Assembly (NCBI GenBank): GCA_027490305.1
Contig: JAIXYI010000049.1
Span: forward strand, 1-64,000
From: Flavobacteriaceae bacterium
GTDB taxonomy: Bacteria; Bacteroidota; Bacteroidia; Flavobacteriales; Flavobacteriaceae
Direction of reading: 5' to 3'
DNA length: 64,000 nt
Shown here: in pieces, positions 9,301 through 16,002 of the stretch
Numbering within the stretch: position 1 is the stretch's first letter
Layout: the number at the start of each line of letters is the position of its first letter
Notes under the pieces: model-generated
Database searches by the model: none
What the model was told of the DNA's origin: nothing
What the model saw: only the letters and a program-made list of their open reading frames with translations
Translations under genes and position numbers: made by a program

Positions 9301-10415
9301 ACCTCATATCGCCTAAGGGTACCCTGTTTGCCGAAGTAAAAAATGACTGCTTCGATGTTCCCGATGCCTTGAATTGTTACCTGCTGTCGGCGCGGTTTTA
9401 CGAATTTCATGGGCACCTCCCCAGCGCGGTATTTGAATACCGCAAAATCCTTCAGACCATCATGGTCGTCGTTCGAGAAGAACCCCAATGCCTGGTGGCC
9501 AACCTGCAACGGTTAACCCGAATAGATGCCGGTGTGCGCCAACCGGCTCGGGAACTGCTCCGTCGCGCAGGAGGACGTACCGGAGACCACATGAAGCTGA
9601 AAATTCTGAAACAACATGCTCGAAAACTTGATTCCGAAAGCAACAGCCCATCCAACTGGAATGTATCTTACGAAATCGCCAACGCACAGGATAGTAAGGA
9701 AATCGACCTGTTGTATGAAATGATCCGGATGAAACTAAAAATAGAAGGCGAGCCAATCGAGAAAATGGTCAATTCCTACTACCCGGTTTCCACGCAAGCA
9801 CTGCGTATCACCGAACTCGATTATTATTGCAAGGTATTATGGTCCAAAGCCGTAGAGCCATGCAAGACCTTGAAATTAAAACCAGGCATCCGTGCTATTG
9901 GGATTGAGGTCATTCATTTCGTTTACACGTCTAATGCGCTGATCCGGCTACTGCAAATCTATGAGACCGACTATTTTTTCAGTCCGGGCTATCTCGCCTA
10001 TCGGCATTACAAGCTCGCATGTTTTCTCTCTATCGGCGAGGTAAAGAACCACCTCGAAGAGCAGGAGCACTTACTGAGTGAACTAAAAGAAAAAGTCGAC
10101 ACGACGCCGGCCATGCTTGCCGAAAACACCATCTATCAGCTTGAAACCCTACTGGGTGGGCCGATCGGTACGGCCTGCCACGCAGCCCACCACTACGGAA
10201 TGGCCGTCGACCTGTATCTGCGTTCCATCGAAATGCACACCGCCGGCACGGAGTACAAAAGGCATATCCATGACCTCATCTACCTCGAAGACGACTTCAA
10301 CGACAACAATTACCGCTTCGGTGCGGCACTCGACCGCTACCAGATCGTGCATGGGGTTTACGATAAGAGGATTCAGGAAATTAAGGGTATTTTAGGGGAT
10401 AGGAGTAGGCATTAG
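6312..10415 (+). CDS. KAP-like membrane P-loop ATPase with long helical C-terminus
   Basis: 1367 aa. Walker A is GYRGMGKT (residues 88-95), and Walker B is VFVFDELDK (about 281-289). Between them lie one or two hydrophobic helices (about 155-175 and 180-212, VVSAWYFI and GAGVLGGLAVGVVLRLLL). A membrane insert between Walker A and B is the hallmark of KAP-family NTPases, which anchor the ATPase domain at the inner membrane. A putative sensor region follows (ARFIFIAGREMF, about 337-348). The remaining ~850 residues look like irregular alpha-helical repeats with TPR flavour (YFDGEYLDALNGYSDAI-like segments), typical of ligand-sensing arms of STAND-like ATPases. It stands alone between a repeat array and the MazG/DUF2075 pair. 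Large ATPases of this build are often anti-phage sensors; that role is inferred from context only. Confidence 0.65.
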   Translation: MTMPNIPNSFVKNIAIRLRDDYSLSNEPIPYFHRRLGFLLIETWPLLGRSSSEQHKRAKRQFIGREDLQKKFLAFLEGSKKGVYLVTGYRGMGKTSFVNHVLNQYRLEDRKRINAVHLTLAQENPNEWDVLRQLVSSLCMRIQPEVALYHLVKNSLCATVGVVSAWYFIKETFFVNGGLLVKMGAFGAGVLGGLAVGVVLRLLLSTLLSWAYRNYYGLVSLRDRCYAVVSEERDREGGLRYQGLSGSIRTRRGKAYPIATSKEIEFELSRLLSRITRWEFVFVFDELDKVEGTTPNSRMTETMEVFEQNRASREHHSLRDRKQAVLGLIAGLKNFLTSANARFIFIAGREMFDASLADIADKQSPLSSIFTYTFHIESLLKAETGYEGEKNISSLSTGIEEFLKRQLFESDTPEFTKRSLDYFLDSVAKNSEERENRQFRCMMQAFITYLVYRTGGAPKKLIRTFQEFVMIGAEDWEEKETKTIIKLTTTQKLGCAAQEDGNKSYNYLYFNYFNQHRIGLVNAIYRPYTVMKGRTFKAFSENTVISVPYLFDHLFKFHSFAFSTSYMELIPEIMSTNKTPALKQDLKDVIRYLYNGPLRETDIQLFDYKFSSKTASEIAFISRVFEEDAAAYNFTLDESYPIKAVLIDKIKELRSVYAQFKVDAEQLNPQIFSISNLNASLADLYFFDGEYLDALNGYSDAIRMINHLSVDRMNIRDFTGLIRNKLKIGLCFQKISSFDDALGIYADAVLDIKRFYAFALQKANYVNIRAWRRESEPKTQFMSAVLSDLLHLCVQPFLAQLYVQEKLAHEGVSSGKARLEFGEFIRICEEVELHCGRNRLVLGNACLHHGHLLYYKNSFQATQTYDPKAPEPEWYVERRKTIDALFGNYYESRRQPTLAIKLYLLGLDEVVRGRAFFRALLPVHSEKQFLCSDTRPGPFLRAYLDKVAQFLSDETKEHEQFTSNFHKAVATFLSCIGDCILGMEPLPNVARYRELSDLISPKGTLFAEVKNDCFDVPDALNCYLLSARFYEFHGHLPSAVFEYRKILQTIMVVVREEPQCLVANLQRLTRIDAGVRQPARELLRRAGGRTGDHMKLKILKQHARKLDSESNSPSNWNVSYEIANAQDSKEIDLLYEMIRMKLKIEGEPIEKMVNSYYPVSTQALRITELDYYCKVLWSKAVEPCKTLKLKPGIRAIGIEVIHFVYTSNALIRLLQIYETDYFFSPGYLAYRHYKLACFLSIGEVKNHLEEQEHLLSELKEKVDTTPAMLAENTIYQLETLLGGPIGTACHAAHHYGMAVDLYLRSIEMHTAGTEYKRHIHDLIYLEDDFNDNNYRFGAALDRYQIVHGVYDKRIQEIKGILGDRSRH

Positions 10416-10568
10416 ACAGTTGTCAGTGTTTGTGATGGGTATATTACGAGGTGCAAAGTCAGAGACGTTCGGCTGGCGGTTTTATGACAGGTGTTGTAGA
10501 GGTTACAAGGACCTTTTTGGGCGTATCGTTTGTCGCCAAAAAATAGTTACTTTAGCCTAACCCCTTGA

Positions 10569-10586
10569 CGAAAAGTATCGTTTTCG
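10569..10586. promoter_or_regulatory. CGAAAA-N6-TTTTCG palindrome upstream of mazG-like gene
   Basis: A perfect 6-bp inverted repeat 44 bases before the chosen ATG. A weak promoter-like pair (TTTG 10529-10532, TACTTTAG 10548-10555, spacer 15, shorter than usual) lies just upstream, so a repressor here could block transcription. It resembles the sequence at 4964-4979. Confidence 0.35.
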
Positions 10587-10630
10587 ATTGGGTATTTTTT
10601 TTACCACTTCTTTGATTGGCAGAGTTCACT

Positions 10631-10969
10631 ATGGATAAATATAGAAAAGTTATCGATACCTTGCATCAGTTTCGCGATAATCGCGACTGGTCCCAATTCC
10701 ACGATTCCAAAAACCTTGCCCTTGCCATTTCGATAGAAGCGGCAGAACTTAATGAACTCTTTCTGTGGAAAAAAGGCGATGAGGTTGAGCAGGTCAACCC
10801 GGACAAGCTAAAAGAGGAACTGGCAGATGTGCTGGCATTTTCGTTTTTACTGGCAGAAAAACACGGACTGGATATCTTCGAAATAGTATTGGAGAAGGTA
10901 AAACAAAACGATCAAAAGTACCCCGTGGAAAAGGCGAGGGGAACGGCCAAGAAGTACGATGAATTATGA
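10631..10969 (+). CDS. MazG-like nucleotide pyrophosphohydrolase
   Basis: 112 aa from the ATG at 10631; the track uses a TTG 15 bases upstream. The all-alpha NTP pyrophosphatase signature is present: E36-AAE39 in SIEAAELNELF and E63-LAD66 in EELADVL, which together bind Mg2+, plus the NDxKYP-like QNDQKYP near 92-98. The family hydrolyses (d)NTPs to monophosphates. The short single-domain form matches MazG-like/RS21-C6 proteins rather than the two-domain housekeeping MazG. Its stop overlaps the start of the DUF2075 gene (ATGA), so the two are co-translated. In this company a nucleotide-pool or alarmone role in a defence module is more likely than housekeeping. Confidence 0.85.
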   Translation: MDKYRKVIDTLHQFRDNRDWSQFHDSKNLALAISIEAAELNELFLWKKGDEVEQVNPDKLKEELADVLAFSFLLAEKHGLDIFEIVLEKVKQNDQKYPVEKARGTAKKYDEL

Positions 10970-12825
10970 TTGTATATCAGGCTACTAAAGCAAAGTTTAC
11001 TGAGGATGTTCTTGCTAATCGAATTGATGAGGAAATTTACCATTATTTCCGCGTCACTTTGTTCAGTGAGACTACATTAGCCGAGGTGAGGTCATGGCGG
11101 AATTCCATGATGTACATGTGCAACGTATTAAACATTCCTGATATACCCGATAGCGCAGGTGTTGCTATCGAGTATCGAATATCCCAAACGTCCAAACGGA
11201 TTGACTTTATTTTGACGGGCAAGGACGAAGTGGGTTCGAGTCAGGTGATACTGATTGAACTAAAGCAGTGGGAAAAAGCCGAACTAACGGATAAAGACGG
11301 ATTGGTAAAAACGTCGTTTCAAGGAGGTAGAGCGGAGACCGCCCATCCATCTTATCAAGTTTGGTCGTATGCAGCCTTACTCAATGGGTTCAATGAGGCC
11401 ATATACACGCAAAACATTGGTTTAAATCCTTGCGCATACCTTCATAACTACACCTCTGATGGTGTAATCGATCATCCTTTTTACCAGCCGTATATAGACA
11501 AGGCTCCCTTGTTTTTAAGACAGGACGCAGAACGTCTTCGGGATTTCATTATGAAATTTGTGCGTTATGGGGACGATAAAGATATCATCCTCCAAATAGA
11601 GAATGGTAGAATACGTCCCTCAAAATACCTTGCCGACAGTCTTTCGTCCATGCTAAAAGGAAACAGGGAGTTCATCATGATAGATGACCAGAAAGTTGTT
11701 TTTGAGAACGCCGTGGTCATGGCGCAACGGGCAGATAGTGGTCGTAAACAGGTGCTGATTGTTGAGGGAGGTCCCGGAACCGGAAAGTCCGTCGTAGCTA
11801 TCAATCTTTTGGTAGCACTGACTAAAAAAGGGTTTTTAGCACAATATGTCACTAAAAATTCCGCCCCCCGAACTGTATACGAAACCAAATTAAAAGGAGA
11901 AATCCGTAAGACGGTTATTTCCAATTTGTTTACCGGTTCTGGAGCCTTCACAAATGCCATAGCCGATGAGTATGACGCATTAATTGTTGACGAAGCCCAT
12001 CGACTCAATGAAAAGTCGGGCATGTTCATGAACCTCGGAGACAATCAGGTTAGGGAAATCATCGGCGCGTCAAAGTTCAGTGTTTTCTTCATTGACGAGA
12101 ATCAAAAAGTGGCCCTTCACGACATTGGGACAATTGATGAAATCTCCAAGCACGCTAAACAATTAGGTGCTGAGATCACGAAATTGGCACTTTCGTCACA
12201 GTTTCGTTGTAATGGCTCAGATGGGTACTTGGCTTGGCTCGACAACGCTCTACAGATTCGGGCGACGGCCAATGATACTCTTGAAGACCTTGATTACGAT
12301 TTTCGGATTTTTGATAGTCCGGCTGAAATGCGCGATTTAATTTTTAAGAAGAATAAGATCAACAACCGCGCGCGTTTAGTTGCAGGATACTGTTGGCCAT
12401 GGCTCAGCAAGAAAGACAAGAAGGCATACGATATCGAGTTTCCTGAGTACGATTTTCATATGAAATGGAACCTTGCAGACGATGGTATGAACTGGATCAT
12501 ACAGCCAGACTCGGTGAATGAAATCGGATGTATCCACACTTGCCAGGGATTAGAGGTTGATTATATCGGTGTTATTATAGGGCAGGATATGGTTGTTCGT
12601 GACGGTCGGATTGTGACCGACGCATTTGCTCGAGACGTCAATGACAAGACCGTTAGAGGGTTTAAAAAAATGAGGAAGGAAGATGCGGATGGTACCGACA
12701 AACTTACCGGCCAAATCATCAAAAACACCTATCGTACGTTGATGACGCGGGGCATGAAGGGTTGTTATGTTTATTGCGTGGATCGAGAGTTAAGTGCACA
12801 TTTGCATCGTCTTATTAAAAACTAA
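10966..12825 (+). CDS. DUF2075-type nuclease-helicase
   Basis: 619 aa. An N-terminal PD-(D/E)XK-like nuclease core is visible: D80 in KRIDFIL and E98-x-K100 in ILIELKQW. It is followed by a superfamily-1-like helicase/ATPase: Walker A GGPGTGKS (268-275), Walker B ALIVDEAH (338-345), an SSQFRCNG motif near 403, the late helicase motif HTCQGLEVDYIGV, and an arginine-finger-like YRTLMTRG. This order is that of DUF2075 (Schlafen group 3-like) proteins. The start overlaps the MazG-like stop by four bases. Intact, with no missing key residue. Probable action: cleaving or remodelling nucleic acid on a trigger; defence function is inferred from the neighbours. Confidence 0.85.
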   Translation: MIVYQATKAKFTEDVLANRIDEEIYHYFRVTLFSETTLAEVRSWRNSMMYMCNVLNIPDIPDSAGVAIEYRISQTSKRIDFILTGKDEVGSSQVILIELKQWEKAELTDKDGLVKTSFQGGRAETAHPSYQVWSYAALLNGFNEAIYTQNIGLNPCAYLHNYTSDGVIDHPFYQPYIDKAPLFLRQDAERLRDFIMKFVRYGDDKDIILQIENGRIRPSKYLADSLSSMLKGNREFIMIDDQKVVFENAVVMAQRADSGRKQVLIVEGGPGTGKSVVAINLLVALTKKGFLAQYVTKNSAPRTVYETKLKGEIRKTVISNLFTGSGAFTNAIADEYDALIVDEAHRLNEKSGMFMNLGDNQVREIIGASKFSVFFIDENQKVALHDIGTIDEISKHAKQLGAEITKLALSSQFRCNGSDGYLAWLDNALQIRATANDTLEDLDYDFRIFDSPAEMRDLIFKKNKINNRARLVAGYCWPWLSKKDKKAYDIEFPEYDFHMKWNLADDGMNWIIQPDSVNEIGCIHTCQGLEVDYIGVIIGQDMVVRDGRIVTDAFARDVNDKTVRGFKKMRKEDADGTDKLTGQIIKNTYRTLMTRGMKGCYVYCVDRELSAHLHRLIKN

Positions 12826-12849
12826 CATGATTTAAAGGTGAGTGCTTGC

Positions 12850-12898
12850 ATCAAGAGAGAGTCGCAGTTTTACATGCCCTTTTGACTCTTGATTTTTA
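12850..12898 (+). terminator. Imperfect hairpin after the DUF2075 gene
   Basis: ATCAAGAG (12850-12857) pairs with CTCTTGAT (12886-12893), followed by TTTTTAAA. The loop is long (28 bases), so it is a weaker candidate than others here. Confidence 0.45.
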
Positions 12899-12973
12899 AA
12901 GGTTTATTCTCTAAATCCGGGCTATTTAAGTCTGGCGGCTAATTCGGTGTTGTTAATTTAAAGCAGAAATATA

Positions 12974-13225
12974 ATGGCACGGGTACAAATAATTCATGAA
13001 GTCACCGCCGACGAACCAAACGACTGGCAGTTATTCTTTTAATAAAGTGGATATCATTATGAAGATGAGTCAACGCAGATTGGATATCGTTTCATTTGGA
13101 AACGATCCAATGGTCAACTGCAGGCGGCGCGAGGTCAGGCCAGGATTCCGGATGTACGGAGTATCAATCAATTGATGGAACTGGCAAGAACTGAGGGGTG
13201 GCTGGGAATCGAAGACAGGATTTAA
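12974..13225 (+). pseudogene. Broken small gene with two tandem in-frame stops
   Basis: The frame from ATG 12974 reads MARVQIIHEVTADEPNDWQL, hits TAA TAA at codons 23-24, then continues in the same frame as YHYEDESTQIGYRFIWKRSN and on to a TAA at 13223. Both halves look like real protein (IWKRSNGQLQAARGQARIP is especially protein-like). Shifting by one base over the stops gives FFNKVD, so an extra T in the TTTT run compensated by a nearby one-base loss explains the break. I have an impression of similar ~85-aa proteins in Bacteroidota but cannot name them. Too short and broken for the ORF track. Confidence 0.55.
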
Positions 13226-13484
13226 GCTCACACGTGCATTAGATGAAAAATACCGTATCATTTCACGAAGCAGCCGTAATCGCCTTAATCAGCCTTAACA
13301 ATTTACCACATCGTTTGGTGCGATTGCCGCTGACATCGAAAAACGGAGACCGTTCCCAAACCGCAAAGCGGGTATTGCGCTTCCTGAGCAGCTCAAGTTG
13401 CGAAGCAGGTTATCGGGGCGACGGTATGGCTATTTGTTTGAGAAGATCGACAATCAGCACATTCGGTTGCGGTTTAGGTCATAG
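13176..13484 (+). pseudogene. Gene remnant with one in-frame stop
   Basis: A second frame overlaps the previous remnant and reads NWQELRGGWESKTGFKLTRA then LDEKYRIISRSSRNRLNQP, a TAA, and QFTTSFGAIAADIEKRRPFP then RKAGIALPEQLKLRSRLSGR and a TAG at 13482. Composition and patterning are those of a folded basic protein. No start codon precedes it in frame after a TGA at 13173, so the 5' end is missing as well. The track ORF 13243-13584 in this area is a shadow. Confidence 0.5.
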
Positions 13485-13585
13485 CTCTGTGAGGCATAAA
13501 AACAGGTATTTCCACGTAGTGGTCGTTTACCGGCTTTTCGCATTTTTGGAACCACAATGGGTCACGCAGCCCGTAACAAAATAAG

Positions 13586-14701
13586 ATGCACCCTATGGAA
13601 GCTGAACTTATTGATATTCTTATTCTCGATTTCCCGCTGGAAAACGAACGCCAAGACACCTTTCTCGATATTACGGGTGCCCGTACGCAGGAGAATACAA
13701 TTTCACGGATTTACGCCTACTTCCTGAATTCGCGAAATCATGAGATCAGGCATCTTTTTTTGGACACACTAATTGAGCTGATTACGGAAAAAAGCGGAGA
13801 GTCACTCGACTTTAACATCGGGAATCCGTATTCTTATCTCGAATACCCTACCAAAAGAGGGCGTATTGATATTTTAGTACGCTCACATGACCAGAACCAC
13901 TTACCTGATTCGGGCGAACAGAGCACGGCCATTATCATCGAAAATAAGATCTATCACGCCCTCCTAAACGACCTTTGCGAGTATTACGATTTCGTGGACG
14001 TGGCATCGAAAAAAGGCGTGCTGCTGACCTTAATGCCACATGCATTACCTCTGGACGATATGCGTTTTTATGTGAATATTACCCATCGGGAATGGGTTGA
14101 TGCCATTCGAAGGAAAGGGCTGCCGTTTTCGGCTACGCTGGCTGAGGCTTTATATATCAACGATTTTATACGAAATATGGAAGAACTTACGGGAAAAACC
14201 GGCATGAGTGCCGATGCAGCTTTCTTTTTCCAACACGCCCCGAAAATCATGCGAGCACGGAAAACGTATGACGAGGCGTATGCATTTATCGTGTCACAAC
14301 TTAACCTCCTGAGCAGCAAGATGGGTATGAGTTTCTATGGCAATGGTTATTTTTGGCGCCATATATGGGATAAGGCCGGACATGCGCAGGTGTATTACGC
14401 TATTGTTTTTGGCGAGGCTTTCGGTTCGTCTCCCAAAATTACGGTGTTTCTAGAAGTATATCGCGACTCGATCAAGCGTGCGGGTGACTTCCGTCAACTA
14501 TTGGAAAAAAAGGGGCTTTATCAAACGCTTACGTACGATTCGGCACAAAATGCCTCATGGGCTCATTTGGCACGAAAAGAGTATGACTTGGATTATGGTA
14601 CGATAGGAGACCTCGCGGACACACTCCACCAGCATATCCAGCGTGATTTCCAGGAAGCATATGATGCCGTATTTCTATTGGCTGATAAGAATGATTTTTA
14701 G
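13586..14701 (+). CDS. PD-(D/E)XK nuclease family protein
   Basis: 371 aa. The nuclease core is visible in the first third: GRIDILV with Asp95, then AIIIENKIYH with Glu119-Asn-Lys121, the ExK half of the catalytic triad. The arrangement fits the PDDEXK_4-like group (PF14281), whose members turn up in defence and mobile contexts. The C-terminal half is helical and ends with an FDxV-like FQEAYDAVFLLADK segment. An alternative start is Met4 (13595). It follows two broken genes on the same strand and precedes a GIY-YIG-type gene by 48 bases. Substrate is unknown. Confidence 0.75.
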   Translation: MHPMEAELIDILILDFPLENERQDTFLDITGARTQENTISRIYAYFLNSRNHEIRHLFLDTLIELITEKSGESLDFNIGNPYSYLEYPTKRGRIDILVRSHDQNHLPDSGEQSTAIIIENKIYHALLNDLCEYYDFVDVASKKGVLLTLMPHALPLDDMRFYVNITHREWVDAIRRKGLPFSATLAEALYINDFIRNMEELTGKTGMSADAAFFFQHAPKIMRARKTYDEAYAFIVSQLNLLSSKMGMSFYGNGYFWRHIWDKAGHAQVYYAIVFGEAFGSSPKITVFLEVYRDSIKRAGDFRQLLEKKGLYQTLTYDSAQNASWAHLARKEYDLDYGTIGDLADTLHQHIQRDFQEAYDAVFLLADKNDF

Positions 14702-14749
14702 CGCTTCGGTTCCGTCGCATCAAACTATCCTTTTTCTTATAATTGCACC

Positions 14750-15361
14750 ATGCAAACAACCCAGGGAATCGTTTATGTGCTGGTAAACCCAGCGATGCCC
14801 AACATGATCAAAATCGGAATGACGACCGCCGAGGACGTGAAATTCCGGATGGCGCAATTGTATACCACCGGTGTGCCCTTGCCTTTTGAATGTGTGTATG
14901 CCGCGCGGGTGAGTAACCACGAAGCGGTGGAGAAAGCCCTGCACGTGGCATTTGGGCCCAACCGGGTGAACCCGAAGCGGGAGTTTTTCGAGATCGAGGC
15001 TACCCAAGCCATCGCTATCATCAAACTGATGGCTATTGAAGATGTGACGCCCAATGTGGCGCGCGAGGCAGAGGTGGTGGATGAGGTTGACCGCGATGCC
15101 GGGGCGGCGTATGCCAGAAAGAAACGGCCGCGGTTTAGTTTTTCTGAAATGAATATACCCGTGGGCAGCGAGCTCGTGTCGGTCACGAATGGTGAAACGG
15201 TGACGGTGCACTCGGATCGCTCCGTACTGTTCCGCGGCCAGGAGACCTCGCTTACCAACGCCACGCGGGTGATACTGGAGAACGGCTACCATGTGGCGCC
15301 GGGCCCGTATTGGACATTCAACGGGCGGAGGCTGCGGGATATTTATGATGAGACGTATTGA
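14750..15361 (+). CDS. T5orf172/GIY-YIG-type nuclease
   Basis: 203 aa. The first ~90 residues are a compact GIY-YIG superfamily domain of the T5orf172 type: GIVYVLVNP, then MIKIGMT and RMAQLYTTG, with a late Glu in REFFEIEA. A linker follows, then a ~60-residue C-terminal domain (ELVSVTNGETVTVHSDRSVL, ILENGYHVAPGPYWTFNG) that looks like a small beta domain. That tail could bind nucleic acid or a partner protein. It sits between two other nuclease-like genes on the same strand. Confidence 0.75.
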   Translation: MQTTQGIVYVLVNPAMPNMIKIGMTTAEDVKFRMAQLYTTGVPLPFECVYAARVSNHEAVEKALHVAFGPNRVNPKREFFEIEATQAIAIIKLMAIEDVTPNVAREAEVVDEVDRDAGAAYARKKRPRFSFSEMNIPVGSELVSVTNGETVTVHSDRSVLFRGQETSLTNATRVILENGYHVAPGPYWTFNGRRLRDIYDETY

Positions 15362-15414
15362 CTTGAATAGGGAAGGTCGGTTTGCACGCCTAAAACAAAA
15401 AACTATTTCGTACT

Positions 15415-15945
15415 GTGGATCCTACTTATTTTGAGAAGCTTGTTGGTCGATGTGAAGAGCGAGTGGGAGAAGTCCAGGTATTTTTTGCATCTGGCTACTG
15501 CCCACGGGTGCGGGATTTGTATGAAAGAGAGCCACCCTTTAAGAGACATCCTAACTGCCTGGAAAAGCTGAAACTGTCATTACAGCTTGATCATGGCGCG
15601 AAGATAAAGCCCGTTCAGGGATTGTACATCTTTGCGGAGCTTCAAGGGGAGCGATACGAGCCAGTATACGTCGGTATTTCACGGAATATATTCCGCCGGT
15701 TACGTCAGCATGTCTTCGGCAAAACCAAGCTGCATGCTAGCCTTTGTTACAAGAAAGCCAAGGCGCTGCACCGAGATACTGACGGGCCGTTTGATGAACT
15801 ACCCGCCATCCAGTTCCAACAGGCGAAGCTGATGAATTACGCTGTGATGGTATTTCCTGAGTATTCCGACTACGATCTCTATTTTATGGAAGTCTACCTC
15901 GCCGGTCGACTAGGTACTAAATGGAACAGTTTCCGGACGCATTAG
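15415..15945 (+). CDS. GIY-YIG nuclease domain protein
   Basis: 176 aa from a GTG start; no ATG precedes the conserved core in frame. The GIY-YIG core starts mid-protein: GLYIF (69-73), VYVGIS (84-89) with Arg90 and Arg94, His99 in RLRQH, and a late Glu and Asn in FMEVYLAGRLGTKWNSF. These are the expected catalytic elements of a GIY-YIG endonuclease. The ~60-residue N-terminal extension is unrecognised. It is the last gene of the plus-strand island; the next gene converges on it. Confidence 0.7.
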   Translation: MDPTYFEKLVGRCEERVGEVQVFFASGYCPRVRDLYEREPPFKRHPNCLEKLKLSLQLDHGAKIKPVQGLYIFAELQGERYEPVYVGISRNIFRRLRQHVFGKTKLHASLCYKKAKALHRDTDGPFDELPAIQFQQAKLMNYAVMVFPEYSDYDLYFMEVYLAGRLGTKWNSFRTH

Positions 15946-16002
15946 CCAAAGCAGATGTCTTAAAACACTCACGCCTTAAGTCGTCCAGGTTGTTTACGTC
16001 GT

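Noticed and set aside
13243-13584. 113-aa ORF of the track
   Set aside because: Composition is not protein-like; the competing frame reads a convincing broken protein over most of the same stretch.
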